A DNA stretch of 64,000 nt from JAWXCE01 sp033764775 (GCA_033764775.1 JANRIQ010000002.1:232450-296449), one strand, 5' to 3'. Positions 43,898 through 54,133 are shown, counted from the stretch's first letter. The notes: a model not told the origin generated them from the sequence alone. Made by a program: numbers and translations.

Positions 43898-43993
43898 GGG
43901 GCTTTCCTGTCTCGCCCTGGCGCGGCGTTTAGAATATTTCTATCAGATAGGCGTTCCGCGTGGAAGCGCAACGCCGCAGGCTTCTCCCCCGGT

Positions 43994-44497
43994 TCAGGCG
44001 AGGCCCGCGATGTCGTCCAGCGACAGCTTGCCCGGCACGACCGTGATCGGAATGGGGAACGTGCCGGCCTTGGCCCCCGCAAGCGAGGCGACGAGCGGTC
44101 CCGGCCCGGCCGTGTCAACCGAGGCGCCGAGCACGAGGATGCCGATGTCCCGATCCTCCTCGATCAGCTTCATGATCTCGTCCGCGCGCTTGCCCTCGCG
44201 GATGTGCTCCTCCGGCGTCACGTCGGTAAAGCCCCAGTTGTGGATTTTGCGGGTGCTAAGGCGAAACACCGCCATCGCCTTCGCTTTCGCCTCGTCGCGG
44301 AAGGCGGCCTCGACGCCGAGCCAGTGGGTCGTCTCCGGCGGCTCGATAATGTACAGCAGCACGAGCCCCCCGCCCGTGCGCTGCGAGCGACGCACCGCGT
44401 AAGCGAGCGCCGTCTCCATCTCCGGAGACTCATCCACGATCACCAGAAATTTGCGTTTATGCCCCTGGTCGAAGAGCCGCCGCCGCGTTTCGCTCAT
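43994..44497 (-). CDS. Universal stress protein family protein
   Basis: A 167-residue protein with the USP fold: RKFLVIVDESPEMETALAYA at the first strand and helix, LVLLYIIEPPETTHWLGVEA, and DIGILVLGASVDTAGPGPL, with the C-terminal IPITVVPGKLS. The ATP-binding G-x2-G-x9-G(S/T) motif is not clearly conserved, so nucleotide binding is uncertain. It lies between nfu and trpS, as commonly seen in rhizobia-related genomes. Confidence 0.88.
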   Translation of the reverse strand: MSETRRRLFDQGHKRKFLVIVDESPEMETALAYAVRRSQRTGGGLVLLYIIEPPETTHWLGVEAAFRDEAKAKAMAVFRLSTRKIHNWGFTDVTPEEHIREGKRADEIMKLIEEDRDIGILVLGASVDTAGPGPLVASLAGAKAGTFPIPITVVPGKLSLDDIAGLA

Positions 44498-44545
44498 GAT
44501 TCGCTCCGTATCGCTTGACTGCGATGGTATATCGGCGCGCCCGGC

Positions 44546-45580
44546 TCATGAACGAATAAAGCCGACGATGTCCTTCACCTGATCCATCACCGGCGCCGCG
44601 ATCGCCCGCGCCCGCACGGCGCCGTCCGCCAGAACGCCGTCGATGTAGGCCGCGTCGGCCGAAAGCTCCTTCATCCGCGCGGTGATGGGCGAGAGCTTGT
44701 CCACGCACACCTCGATCAGCGCCGCCTTGAACTTGGAGAACTGCGCGCCGCCGAACTGCGCTAGCACGTCCGCCTTCGTCTCGCCGGCGAGCGCCGCGTA
44801 GATGCCGACGAGGTTGTCCGCCTCGGGCCGCCCCTCAAGACCGTTCTCCTCCGAGGGCAGCGGATCGGGGTCGCTCTTCGCCTTCTTGATCTTTTTGGCG
44901 ATCGTTTCGGCGTCGTCGGTTAGGTTGATGCGCGACATGTCCGAGGCGTCCGACTTGCTCATTTTGGCGGAGCCGTCGCGCAGCGACATGACCCGCGTGG
45001 CCGGGCCGGAGATCAGCGGCTCGGGCAGGGGGAAAAAGCCGTCCTCGTGGCCGAGCGCCGATATGCGCGGGCCGAAGTCGTTGTTGAACTTCTGCGCGAT
45101 GTCGCGCGCCAGCTCCAGATGCTGCTTCTGGTCGTCGCCGACCGGCACGTGCGTCGCGCGATAGGCGAGGATGTCGGCGGCCATCAGGTTCGGATAGGCG
45201 TAGAGGCCGACGCTCGCCGCCTCCCGATCCTTGCCCGCCTTGTCCTTGAACTGGGTCATGCGGTTCAGCCAGCCGAGCCGGGCGACGCAGTTGAAAATCC
45301 ATGCGAGTTCGGCGTGCGCCGAGACCTGGCTCTGGTTGAAGATGATTTGGCGTTTCGGGTCGATGCCCGCCGCGATGAAGGCCGCCGTCACCTCGCGCGT
45401 GTTTCGCGTCAGCTCGGCCGGATCTTGCCAAACGGTGATCGCGTGCAGATCGACGACGCAGTACAAGCAATCGTACTTCTCCTGCAGCGCGACGAACTTG
45501 ACGACCGCGCCCAGATAATTGCCCAGGTGCAGATTGCCCGTCGGCTGCACGCCCGAAAATACGCGCTCCTGAAATGGCAT
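44546..45580 (-). CDS. trpS: Tryptophanyl-tRNA synthetase
   Basis: A 344-residue class I aminoacyl-tRNA synthetase. The HIGH-equivalent motif is SGVQPTGNLHLGNYLGAV (residues 9-26); the KMSKS motif is SLRDGSAKMSKSDAS near 205. PVGDDQKQHLELARDIAQKF is conserved as well. Full family length and a clear ATG start. It lies 53 bp downstream of murJ and 48 bp upstream of the stress-protein gene. Confidence 0.98.
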   Translation of the reverse strand: MPFQERVFSGVQPTGNLHLGNYLGAVVKFVALQEKYDCLYCVVDLHAITVWQDPAELTRNTREVTAAFIAAGIDPKRQIIFNQSQVSAHAELAWIFNCVARLGWLNRMTQFKDKAGKDREAASVGLYAYPNLMAADILAYRATHVPVGDDQKQHLELARDIAQKFNNDFGPRISALGHEDGFFPLPEPLISGPATRVMSLRDGSAKMSKSDASDMSRINLTDDAETIAKKIKKAKSDPDPLPSEENGLEGRPEADNLVGIYAALAGETKADVLAQFGGAQFSKFKAALIEVCVDKLSPITARMKELSADAAYIDGVLADGAVRARAIAAPVMDQVKDIVGFIRS

Positions 45581-45633
45581 GGCGAATCCTTTCTGGCGTC
45601 AGGTTATGCCGCCAACCCGCCCGGCTGTCCATG

Positions 45634-47190
45634 TCAGCGTTTGAGGCTGCGGCGCAGGTCGGCGAGCGTCATCGCGCCGGTGAGTTGCGCGGCGGCGGCG
45701 TAAGCGATCAGGCCCGAGCCGACAAGCGCGGCGAGCGCCCCCACCTGCAAAAGCACGCCGTTCACGGGAGGGAAAAAGTCGCCGAGGGCGGCCGAGGCAA
45801 ACCATAGCACGCCGCCCATCAATGCGCTCGACAGGACGAGCAACGGGGCCCGGCGGCGCAGCGCTGCGTCCGGCTTGAAGTGCCCGCGCCGCGCGAGCGT
45901 GACCGCCAGCATCACCGCGTTCACCCAACCGGACACACTCGTTGCGATGGCGATGCCCACATGACCGATCCAGAAAAACAGGGCGAGCGACCCAGCCACG
46001 TTCACCACCAGCGCGACGGCGGCGAAGATCATCGGCGTGCGCGTGTCCTCCCGCGCGAAAAACCCAGGCAGGAACACCTTGGCAAGCACGAACGCGGGCA
46101 ATCCGGCGGCGAACGCGGCCAGCGCGCGCGACACCTCCAGGCTGTCGCTGGCGGAAAAAGCGCCGCGCTCGAACAGCACCTGGATGATTGGATGCGCGGC
46201 GATCATCAGCGCTACGGCCGCGGGCAGAGTGAGAATGAGCGCGAACTCCAGGCTGCGGTTCATGCTGGCCATCGCCGCCGCTTCATCTTTCTGCGCGAGG
46301 TGCCGCGACAGCTCGGGCAAAAGCACGACCGCAATGGCGATGCCGACGATGCCGAGGGGCAACTGGTTCAGCCGGTCGGCGTAATACAGGTAGGACACGG
46401 CGCTGACCTGCAGCGAGGCGATCATGGTGCCGGTGAACACGTTGATCTGATTGATGCCGCCGGTGATCAGCCCAGGCACGCCGAGCGCGATGAGCCGGCG
46501 CATGGCCGGGTTGAGCCGCGGGCGGCGGAAATGCAGGTCCATCCCCGCTTTGCGCGCCGCGAGCGCCACATAGGCCAGTTGCGCGAAGCCGGCGACCGCC
46601 ACGCCCCAGGCGAGCACGACGCCAGCCTCGGGCCTGCCGTGAAACCCGAGCCACGCCGCGAGGCTCACCGCGATGCTGAGGACAAGGTTCAGCAGAATGG
46701 GCGCGGCGGCGGGCGCCACGAACCGGCCGGTTGCGTTCAGCAGTCCGGCGGCGAGCGCCAGCAGGGACATGCAAAGGATGTAGGGAAAGGTGATGCGCGA
46801 GAGCAGGACGGCCAACTCGAACTTGCGCGCGTCCTCCACAAAGCCGGGGGCGAGCACGGCCACCAGGCGCGGCATGAAGATCTCAGCCAGGATTACGGTG
46901 ACGGCCACCGCCGCCAGCAGCATGGCGAGCGCCTGCTCCGCGAACAGGCGGGCTGAGTCCGCGCCCTCCGCTTCGAGGCGCTTGGAGAAAAGAGGCACGA
47001 AGGCGGAGTTGAACGCTCCCTCCGCGAACAGCGCGCGAAACAGGTTTGGAAATCGGAACGCCACGAAAAAAGCATCCGCCACCCAGCCTGCGCCAAGCAC
47101 CGCCGCGATAAGCACGTCGCGCACGAAGCCGAGCACACGGCTCACGCCGGTGAGGCCGCCGACGGTGGCGAAAGAACGGTAAAGTTTCAT
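45634..47190 (-). CDS. murJ: Lipid II flippase MurJ
   Basis: A 518-residue polytopic membrane protein of the MOP superfamily with about 14 hydrophobic helices, moving lipid II across the inner membrane for peptidoglycan synthesis. Characteristic segments: VGGLTGVSRVLGFVRDVLIA, VADAFFVAFRFPNLFRALFA with EGAFNSAFVPLFSK, and later YADRLNQLPLGIVGIAIAVV. No disruption seen. It follows glnD by 57 bp. Confidence 0.96.
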   Translation of the reverse strand: MKLYRSFATVGGLTGVSRVLGFVRDVLIAAVLGAGWVADAFFVAFRFPNLFRALFAEGAFNSAFVPLFSKRLEAEGADSARLFAEQALAMLLAAVAVTVILAEIFMPRLVAVLAPGFVEDARKFELAVLLSRITFPYILCMSLLALAAGLLNATGRFVAPAAAPILLNLVLSIAVSLAAWLGFHGRPEAGVVLAWGVAVAGFAQLAYVALAARKAGMDLHFRRPRLNPAMRRLIALGVPGLITGGINQINVFTGTMIASLQVSAVSYLYYADRLNQLPLGIVGIAIAVVLLPELSRHLAQKDEAAAMASMNRSLEFALILTLPAAVALMIAAHPIIQVLFERGAFSASDSLEVSRALAAFAAGLPAFVLAKVFLPGFFAREDTRTPMIFAAVALVVNVAGSLALFFWIGHVGIAIATSVSGWVNAVMLAVTLARRGHFKPDAALRRRAPLLVLSSALMGGVLWFASAALGDFFPPVNGVLLQVGALAALVGSGLIAYAAAAQLTGAMTLADLRRSLKR

Positions 47191-47247
47191 GGCTCCCGCC
47201 TAAACCGTCTCGCAGCAGCGGGCAAGTGGCCGCACGGCGCAGCCCAC

Positions 47248-50010
47248 TCAGCCTTTGTCGGCGCCGCGCTCCATCGCCGCCAGAATGCGCTCGCGAATGC
47301 GCTGCTTTTGCGCCTCCTTCGTGATCTTTTGCTTGCGCGCGTCGGCGACGTAAAAAACGTCCACCGCCTTTTCGCCGAATGTCGCCACATGGGCCGAGGC
47401 GATGTCGATTTCGAGCCCGGCGATGGCGGCGGTGATGTCGAACAAAAGGCCCGGGCGGTCGAGGCCGTTGACCTCGATCACGGTCAAATCCTCCGACAGC
47501 GAGTTGTCGATGACCACTTGCGGCCGCACGGTGAAGGCGTCGAGCGCGGGTTTGGGCCGCCGCCGCGCGCTCATCATCGCGTCGAGGCTGCGCTCACCCC
47601 GCAGCAGATCGGACAGCGCCTTCACGATGCGCTGGGCGCGCTCGGTCTCCTCATCGGCGGGAAACGCCTTTTGCAGCGAAATCACGTCCAGCACGGCCCC
47701 GTCCGTGGTCGTCGCGATCTGCGCCGAGACGATGTTGGCTCCGGCCGCCGCGCAGGCGCCCGCCAACATCGAGAGCAAGCGCGGATTGTCGCGGGCGTAG
47801 ATGGTCAGTTCGGTCAGGCCGGCGAACTCGTTGATTTTGACGTCATAGGCGAGCGGCGACTGTGGGGTGAGCGCGGCGCGCATCAGGCCGGCGTTCTCGG
47901 TTTGGCGCGCGGCGTCGGTGCGCAGCCAATAGGCAGGCGGCATGCGCGAGATGAAATGTTCGACTTCGCTTGCCGGCCAGTCGCGCAGCGCCTCCCGCAG
48001 GGCGGCGTGGGCGGCGTTCATCTGCGTGGAGCGGGTCACTTTGGTGTGACCGCCGGCGAGCAGCGGCTCGGTCTCGTAATAGAGCGCCCGCAGAAGCTGA
48101 CCTTTCCACCCGTTCCAAATGCCGGGGCCGACCGCGCGGATGTCCGCCACGGTGAGCAGCGTGAGCAGCTTCAGCCGCTCTGGGCTCTGCACGATTGCGG
48201 CGAAATCGCGGATGGTCTTGGGGTCGGAGATGTCGCGGCTCTGCGCGTATTGGCTCATGACCAGGTGGTTCTCGACAAGCCACGCCGCCGTCTCCGCCTC
48301 GGGCGGGCTGAGGCCGAGACGCGAGCCGACTGAACGGGCCACGGCGGCGCCTGCTGTCGAATGGTCCTCATCGCGACCCTTGGCCACGTCGTGCAGGAAC
48401 AAGGCCACATACAGCGCGCGCCGGTTCTGAATGTCGCCGATGATCTCGGTTGAAAGCGGCAGCTCGGTCGACAAAGCCCCCGCTTCGATCTCGGACAGGA
48501 CGCCCACCGCCTGGATGAGATGCTCGTCCACCGTGTAGTGATGATACATGTTGAACTGCATCATGGAGACGACGCGGCCAAAATCGGGAATGAACCGCCC
48601 GAGCACCCCGGCTTCATTCATGTCGCGCAGCGAGTTCTCGGAATTGGCGCGGGAGGTGAGCAGGTCGAGGAACAGGCGATTGGCCTCGGGGTCGGCGCGC
48701 AGGTCGTCGTCGATGAGGCGCAGCGAGGCGCGCAGCAGCCGCACCGCGTCCGGGTGAAGCTGCACCTTGTACCGCTCGGCCATGGCGAACAGCCGCACCA
48801 TGTTGCTCGGATCGCGGGCGAAGACGTCGCGGCTTTTCACCGTCATGCGGTTGTTGTCGATGCGGAACTCGCTGGTGGCCGCAAGCTTGGCGCGCGACCG
48901 CCAGGTGAGCGGCGAAAGAAGGCTGTCGAGGCTGGGCACGGCCTTGAGCTGCTTGACTTCCAAGCTCGCGCTCACCGTGCGGGTGAGATCACCCACCTCC
49001 TTCGCCACCAGAAAGTAATGCTTCATGAAGCGTTCCGCCGCGATGAGGCCGCCGCGATTTTTATAGCGCAGGCGCGCGGCCATCTGCGGCTGAAGGTCGA
49101 AGGTGAGCCGCTCCTCCGCTTTGCCGGCCAGAAAATGGAGGTGGCAGCGGATGGTCCACAGGAACCCCTCGCAGCGGCGGTATGCGCGGTACTCGTCCGC
49201 CGAAAGGAGGCCGGTCTGGACGAACTCGTCATGGGTGAGACCGGGGTTGAGATAGCTCGCGAGCCAATGCAGCGTGTGCAGATCGCGCAGGCCGCCTTTG
49301 CCGTCCTTGATGTTGGGCTCGACACGGTAGCGCGAGGCGCCCGTGCGGGTGTGGCGGTGATCGCGCTCCTTCAGCTTGGCGTCGATGAAGTCGCGCGGCG
49401 AACCGGCGCCGATCATGCGCCACAGAGCGTCGCGCATCTGGTCGAACAGCGCCTCGTCTCCGAGGATGCGCCGCGCATCGAGCAATGACGTTCGGATGGT
49501 GAAATCCGCCTTGGCGTAGCGCACGGTCTGCTCGATGGTGCGTGTTGCGTGCCCGACCTTGTATCCCAGATCCCAGAGGAAATAGAGGATGTACTCCGCC
49601 ACGCTCTCGCCCCACGCGGTGCGGCGGTAGGGCAGCAGGAACAGCAGATCCACGTCTGAGCCGGGCGCGAGCAGCCCGCGTCCATAGCCGCCAGTCGCGA
49701 CCACCGTCATACGCTCCGCCGAGGACGGGTTCTGCGCGCGGTAGACGTGGGTGACGGCGAAATCATAGATGAGGCGGATGATCTCGTCTTGCAGCGCCGC
49801 CAGCCCCTCCGCACAGGCCCGGCCGTCGCCGCCGGCTTCAAGGGCGCGGCGCGCTTCGGCCCGGCCGGTCGCTTTCAGCGATTTGAGCAGACTGAGCGCC
49901 TTGCCGCGGATCTGGGCGTCGGCGCCGCCCGCGAGCCAGTAGGATGTCAGCTCCTCGCGCGCGGCGGCGGGGTCGAAATACGGCGGCGTTAGACTGACGG
50001 CTTGATCCAT
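47248..50010 (-). CDS. glnD: [Protein-PII] uridylyltransferase / uridylyl-removing enzyme
   Basis: A 920-residue bifunctional nitrogen sensor that uridylylates PII when glutamine is low and removes UMP when it is high. The nucleotidyltransferase motif is GGYGRGLLAPGSDVDLLFLL near residues 105-124. The HD hydrolase domain has VALFLHDVAKGRDEDHSTAG near 533. Two C-terminal ACT domains (LTELTIYARDNPRLLSMLAG and IEVNGLDRPGLLFDITAAIA) sense glutamine. Lies between mutS and murJ in conserved order. Confidence 0.97.
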   Translation of the reverse strand: MDQAVSLTPPYFDPAAAREELTSYWLAGGADAQIRGKALSLLKSLKATGRAEARRALEAGGDGRACAEGLAALQDEIIRLIYDFAVTHVYRAQNPSSAERMTVVATGGYGRGLLAPGSDVDLLFLLPYRRTAWGESVAEYILYFLWDLGYKVGHATRTIEQTVRYAKADFTIRTSLLDARRILGDEALFDQMRDALWRMIGAGSPRDFIDAKLKERDHRHTRTGASRYRVEPNIKDGKGGLRDLHTLHWLASYLNPGLTHDEFVQTGLLSADEYRAYRRCEGFLWTIRCHLHFLAGKAEERLTFDLQPQMAARLRYKNRGGLIAAERFMKHYFLVAKEVGDLTRTVSASLEVKQLKAVPSLDSLLSPLTWRSRAKLAATSEFRIDNNRMTVKSRDVFARDPSNMVRLFAMAERYKVQLHPDAVRLLRASLRLIDDDLRADPEANRLFLDLLTSRANSENSLRDMNEAGVLGRFIPDFGRVVSMMQFNMYHHYTVDEHLIQAVGVLSEIEAGALSTELPLSTEIIGDIQNRRALYVALFLHDVAKGRDEDHSTAGAAVARSVGSRLGLSPPEAETAAWLVENHLVMSQYAQSRDISDPKTIRDFAAIVQSPERLKLLTLLTVADIRAVGPGIWNGWKGQLLRALYYETEPLLAGGHTKVTRSTQMNAAHAALREALRDWPASEVEHFISRMPPAYWLRTDAARQTENAGLMRAALTPQSPLAYDVKINEFAGLTELTIYARDNPRLLSMLAGACAAAGANIVSAQIATTTDGAVLDVISLQKAFPADEETERAQRIVKALSDLLRGERSLDAMMSARRRPKPALDAFTVRPQVVIDNSLSEDLTVIEVNGLDRPGLLFDITAAIAGLEIDIASAHVATFGEKAVDVFYVADARKQKITKEAQKQRIRERILAAMERGADKG

Positions 50011-50137
50011 GACGCCGTGATAGCCGAAATCCCACGGTCTGAAACCGTCAAAAACTGCGGCTAAAGCTCAATCTCGGCAAGCGCCAGTTTCAGCTCGGGC
50101 AGGCCGGGAGGAACGATGGTCGCGCGGCGACGACGTA

Positions 50138-52792
50138 TCAGCAATCCGCTGCAATTTGCTTGAGGCGGTAAAGCGCGTCGAGCGCCTCGCGCGGGGAAAG
50201 CTCGTCGGGGTTGATCGCCGCCAGCGCTTCCTCAAGCGGCGAGGGCGGGGTGAGCGGCGGCTGCGGCGGCTCGGCGGCCATCAATGGTTCGGTTGCGGCC
50301 GCGAACAGGGGCAGCGCTTGGGCGGAGGCGTTGCGCCTGGCGCGCGCCTCCAGATCGGCGAGGATCGCGCGGGCGCGCTGCACGACGGGCGCGGGCAGTC
50401 CCGCAAGCTTGCCCACCTGCACGCCGTAAGACGCCTTCGCCGCGCCGGGCCGCACCTGATGCAGGAACACGATGTCGTCGCGCCATTCCTTCACCGCCAT
50501 CGTGGCGTTGGCGGCGTTCGGCAGGCGATCGGTGAGCGCGGTCAACTCATGATAATGGGTCGCGAACAGCGCCCGGCAGCGGGTCACGTCGTGCAGATGT
50601 TCAAGGCACGCCCAGGCGATGGAAAGGCCGTCGAAGGTCGCCGTGCCGCGCCCGATCTCGTCGAGGATGACGAGGGAGCGCTCCGTCGCCTGATGCAGGA
50701 TCGCGGCGGTTTCGACCATCTCGACCATGAAGGTGGAGCGCCCACGCGCCAGATCGTCCGAGGCGCCGACGCGGCTGAACAGCTTGTCGACCACGCCGAT
50801 ATGCGCGGCCTTGGCGGGGACAAACGAACCCATCTGCGCGAGGATGGCGATGAGCGCGTTCTGGCGCAGAAAGGTGGATTTGCCCGCCATGTTCGGGCCG
50901 GTGAGGATGCACAGCCGCGCCGCCTCAAGTTGGCAATCGTTTGCGATGAACGCGGGACCGCGCGCGGCTTTCAGCGCCTGCTCGACGACCGAGTGACGCC
51001 CGCCCTCGATGCGAAAGGCTAGGGAGGCGTCCACAACCGGCCGCGCGTAGCCTTGCTCATCGCCGAGTTCAGCGAGCGACGTGAGGCAATCGAGTTCCGC
51101 AAGCGCTTCGGCCGCCTCGCAGATGGCGCGCTCCTCCGCGATGACGGCGGCGGAAAGTTCCGCGAACGCTTCCGTCTCGATGGCCAGCGCACGCTCGCCC
51201 GCGATGGCCATGTCCGCTTCGATGCGCGACAGTTCGGGCGTGACGAAGCGCATGGCGTTCGCGACCGTATGGCGGTGCTGGAACAGCGCGGCGTGCGGCG
51301 GCTGCGAGAGCGTGCGCGCAGCGCTCGCCGGGACTTCGATGAAATAGCCGAGCACGTTGTTGTGCTTGACCTTGAGCGCGCGCACGCCGGTCGCGTCCAC
51401 GTATTTGCCCTGCAGCGCGGCGATGACGCTGCGGCCGTCCTGCGCGAGCGCCCGCGCCTCGTCGAGGTCGGCGCGGTAGCCGGGGCGCAAGAAGCCTCCG
51501 TCACGCAGGAGGATGGGGAGGTCGTCGCCGAGGGCGTCGCAGAGGGCCTGCGCCGAGGCCAGCGGTTTGCCAAGCCGCGCCGCGATGCTTTGCACCGCGT
51601 CGGGCGCGTTCTCCCGGGGCAGCGCGGCGAAAATCTCGCGGGCGCAGGCGAAGCCGTCGCGCAAGGCGCCAAGATCACGCGGACCGCCGCGCCCAAGCTT
51701 CAACCGCGACAGCGCGCGGGCCATATCCGGCGCGGTCTTCAGCGCGGCCCGCAGCCGATCGCGCAAGCCCCCGCGCCCTTGGAAGAATGCGACGCCTTCC
51801 AGGCGGGCGTTGATGCGCGCCGGGTCGGTCAATGGCGCCGACAAACGTTGCGCGAGTTCGCGGGCGCCCGCCGCCGTCACGGTGCGGTCGATGGCGGCGA
51901 GCAGGCTTCCGCTGCGGGCGCCGCTCGCGCCGTGGGTGAGGCAGAGGCTCGCCCGCGTCGCCGCGTCGATGGCCATGGTTTCGGCGGCCTCCGCGCGGCG
52001 CGGCGGACGGATGGCGGGCAGCTTGCCGATCTGCGTGATTTCGACATATTTCAAGAGCGCGCCGACGGCCGCCAGTTCGGCCTTGGCGAAGCCGCCGAAC
52101 GCGTCGAGCGCCGCGACCCCGAGCGCCGCCTTCATCGCAGCCTCCCCCGCGTTCGCGTTGAAGTAGGCGCGCGGAAGGCGGGTCTCCGCCGCAGCGCTGC
52201 GCGCATCGTCGCCGTCGCTGACGAGGATTTCACGGGGGGCCAGCCGGGCGAGCTCGCCTGCGCCTGCGTGCCCCTCCGCCGAGCCGATAAGGAACTCGCC
52301 GGTGGACAGGTCGAGCGAGGCGTGCGCGACGCGGTCGCCGTCAGACCACATCGCGGTGAGGAAATGGTTCGCGCGCGCATCCAGCAGCCCGTCCTCGGTG
52401 ATGGTGCCGGGGGTCACGAGCCGCACCACGCCGCGTTCGACGACCGCCTTGTGCCCGCGCTTTTTCGCCTCAGCCGGGTTTTCAAGCTGCTCGCACACCG
52501 CCACCCGGAAGCCCAGGCCGATGAGCTTGTGCAGATATTCCTCCGCCCGCACGACCGGCACGCCGCACATGGGGATGTCCTCGCCGCCGTTCTTGCCGCG
52601 TTTCGTCAGCACGATGCCGAGGGCGGCCGAGGCTTTCTCCGCGTCCTCGAAAAACAGCTCGAAGAAGTCGCCCATGCGGTAGAATAGGAGGCAGTCCGGG
52701 TGCTGGGCTTTAATGGCGAGGTACTGCGCCATCATGGGGGTCGCGGTCGTGGACGCAGCGTGGCGCAGGGCGGCGGATTGAGGGGACTTCAT
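50138..52792 (-). CDS. mutS: DNA mismatch repair protein MutS
   Basis: An 884-residue mismatch-recognition ATPase. The start at 52792 (MKSPQSAALRHAAST) is preferred to a longer frame. The mismatch-binding Phe region is LLFYRMGDFFELFFEDAEKA; the ATPase has LTGPNMAGKSTFLRQNALI near residue 630 and ILDEIGRGTATFDGLSIAW near 708, then LFATHYHELTALTDRLPNA. Full length. Upstream, in many Hyphomicrobiales, the next gene is a divergent malic enzyme; here a patatin gene and a TIR-WD40 gene intervene. Confidence 0.98.
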   Translation of the reverse strand: MKSPQSAALRHAASTTATPMMAQYLAIKAQHPDCLLFYRMGDFFELFFEDAEKASAALGIVLTKRGKNGGEDIPMCGVPVVRAEEYLHKLIGLGFRVAVCEQLENPAEAKKRGHKAVVERGVVRLVTPGTITEDGLLDARANHFLTAMWSDGDRVAHASLDLSTGEFLIGSAEGHAGAGELARLAPREILVSDGDDARSAAAETRLPRAYFNANAGEAAMKAALGVAALDAFGGFAKAELAAVGALLKYVEITQIGKLPAIRPPRRAEAAETMAIDAATRASLCLTHGASGARSGSLLAAIDRTVTAAGARELAQRLSAPLTDPARINARLEGVAFFQGRGGLRDRLRAALKTAPDMARALSRLKLGRGGPRDLGALRDGFACAREIFAALPRENAPDAVQSIAARLGKPLASAQALCDALGDDLPILLRDGGFLRPGYRADLDEARALAQDGRSVIAALQGKYVDATGVRALKVKHNNVLGYFIEVPASAARTLSQPPHAALFQHRHTVANAMRFVTPELSRIEADMAIAGERALAIETEAFAELSAAVIAEERAICEAAEALAELDCLTSLAELGDEQGYARPVVDASLAFRIEGGRHSVVEQALKAARGPAFIANDCQLEAARLCILTGPNMAGKSTFLRQNALIAILAQMGSFVPAKAAHIGVVDKLFSRVGASDDLARGRSTFMVEMVETAAILHQATERSLVILDEIGRGTATFDGLSIAWACLEHLHDVTRCRALFATHYHELTALTDRLPNAANATMAVKEWRDDIVFLHQVRPGAAKASYGVQVGKLAGLPAPVVQRARAILADLEARARRNASAQALPLFAAATEPLMAAEPPQPPLTPPSPLEEALAAINPDELSPREALDALYRLKQIAADC

Positions 52793-52869
52793 GAAGTCGA
52801 GAATAGCCGCGCCGCTCCGGCGATGGGAAGCGGCCGCCAAGCGTCATCAACCGTTTCGAGGCGCAGCGA

Positions 52870-54003
52870 CTAGCGCAGGCCGCCGGTGTAGCGCGGGTGC
52901 GGGTCCGGCCCGTCGCCCTGATACATGTCGCGCACGTCCGCCGTCGGCATCACGCCAAGCTTGTCGAAGCTCTCGGTCAGAAACTTGTCCGCCGCCCTCC
53001 GCCCGATCTCGAACAGGTGCTGCAGGAACTCCCACTCGCCGTTCATTTTGCTGGAGGCGCCGAGCGGCGCCATGTCCTCATGCGCGGCGATGGTGTGGAT
53101 ATTGATGCGCTTGTACTCGTTCGCGCTCAGCTTGCCTTCGTCGATCAGCCTGCGCACGAAGTCGATGCCGCGCAATTCGAGAAGCAGCGCCGAGTTGAAG
53201 CTGATCTCGTTGATTCGGTTCATGATCTCGCGGCTGGTGCGCGGCGTCTCGGCGCGGAACACAGGGTTGATCTGCACGATGACGTAGTCGCAGGTGCGCG
53301 TGCTGTCATGGAACGGAAACAGCACGGGGTTGCCCATGTAGCCGCCGTCCCAATAGGGCACGCCGTCGATCTCCACCGCCTGGAACACATGGGGCAGGCA
53401 GGCGGAGGCCATCACCACCTCCGGGCTGATCCGGTCGCGCTTGAACACGGTGGCGCGGCCGGTCTGCACGTTGGTGCACGAGATGAAAATGAGCGGATGC
53501 GTACACGCTCGCACGCGCTCGAAGTCCACCACCGTATCGAGCAGGTCTTTCAGCGGGTTGAAGTTGAACGGGTTGAGCTGGTACGGGCTCGCCATTTTGC
53601 TGACCATGTCGAAAAAGGCGTAGCCGGGCGAGGCGTCGAGCGACCAGGTGCCCATCAGCATGTCGAACGGCGCGCGCTGCACCGGGCTGTACTGCGCTTC
53701 CTTAGCGACGGCCGTCCAGAACGCGCGGAGCTGGTCGCGGGCGCCCTGGGCGCCGCCTCTTACGAAGCCGTCGGCCATCACAGCGGCGTTCATGGCGCCG
53801 GCGCTCGTGCCGCTCACCGCCTCGATGTCGAGCCGCCCGTCCTCCAGCAGCCGGTCGAGCACGCCCCAGGTGAAGGCGCCGTGCGAGCCGCCGCCCTGCA
53901 GCGCGATGTTGATGGTCTTCTGGCCGGTGGGGCAGGCTTTGTCGGTCTGGTAGCCGTGGGCGGCGTCGCCGTCGTCGATGCGGGGATAAAACTCGTCCGG
54001 CAT
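52870..54003 (-). CDS. Patatin-like phospholipase family protein
   Basis: A 377-residue protein. The glycine-rich oxyanion loop is NIALQGGGSHGAFTWGVLDR near residues 34-50, the nucleophile Ser near 67 is in AVSGTSAGAMNAAVMADG, and the catalytic Asp near 217 is in YWDGGYMGNPVLFPF. The catalytic dyad is therefore intact, implying lipase or phospholipase activity. The C-terminal part is of the DUF3734 type seen in alphaproteobacterial patatins. GGAGG precedes the ATG. It lies 130 bp downstream of, and co-directional with, the TIR-WD40 gene. A housekeeping lipid role and a defense effector role are both possible. Confidence 0.9.
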   Translation of the reverse strand: MPDEFYPRIDDGDAAHGYQTDKACPTGQKTINIALQGGGSHGAFTWGVLDRLLEDGRLDIEAVSGTSAGAMNAAVMADGFVRGGAQGARDQLRAFWTAVAKEAQYSPVQRAPFDMLMGTWSLDASPGYAFFDMVSKMASPYQLNPFNFNPLKDLLDTVVDFERVRACTHPLIFISCTNVQTGRATVFKRDRISPEVVMASACLPHVFQAVEIDGVPYWDGGYMGNPVLFPFHDSTRTCDYVIVQINPVFRAETPRTSREIMNRINEISFNSALLLELRGIDFVRRLIDEGKLSANEYKRINIHTIAAHEDMAPLGASSKMNGEWEFLQHLFEIGRRAADKFLTESFDKLGVMPTADVRDMYQGDGPDPHPRYTGGLR

Positions 54004-54016
54004 GTTTTTCCTCCGT

Positions 54017-54041
54017 TGTCGCGTTCCTCAACGCCGCGACA
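54017..54041 (-). promoter_or_regulatory. Inverted repeat just upstream of the patatin gene
   Basis: TGTCGCG at 54017-54023 is mirrored by CGCGACA at 54035-54041 with an 11-base loop, 13 bp upstream of the patatin start codon. It could be an operator, or an RNA hairpin adjacent to the ribosome-binding site (GGAGG) that affects translation. No T run follows, so it is not a terminator for the TIR-WD40 gene. Confidence 0.35.
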
Positions 54042-54133
54042 CTATGCGGGAGGCGCGGGCCGGGCAACGGAAAGGTGGGCGCCCGGGTTGGGCGAGGACG
54101 GAGATGTTTTTTGGCGGCGAAGGCGCGCGGCGG

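Noticed and set aside
50054..50149. Short minus-strand frame after mutS reading RRRATIVPPGLPELKLALAE
   Set aside because: Only about 27 codons with TTG start, no ribosome-binding site, and no support beyond plausible composition; could be a remnant but is too short to call.
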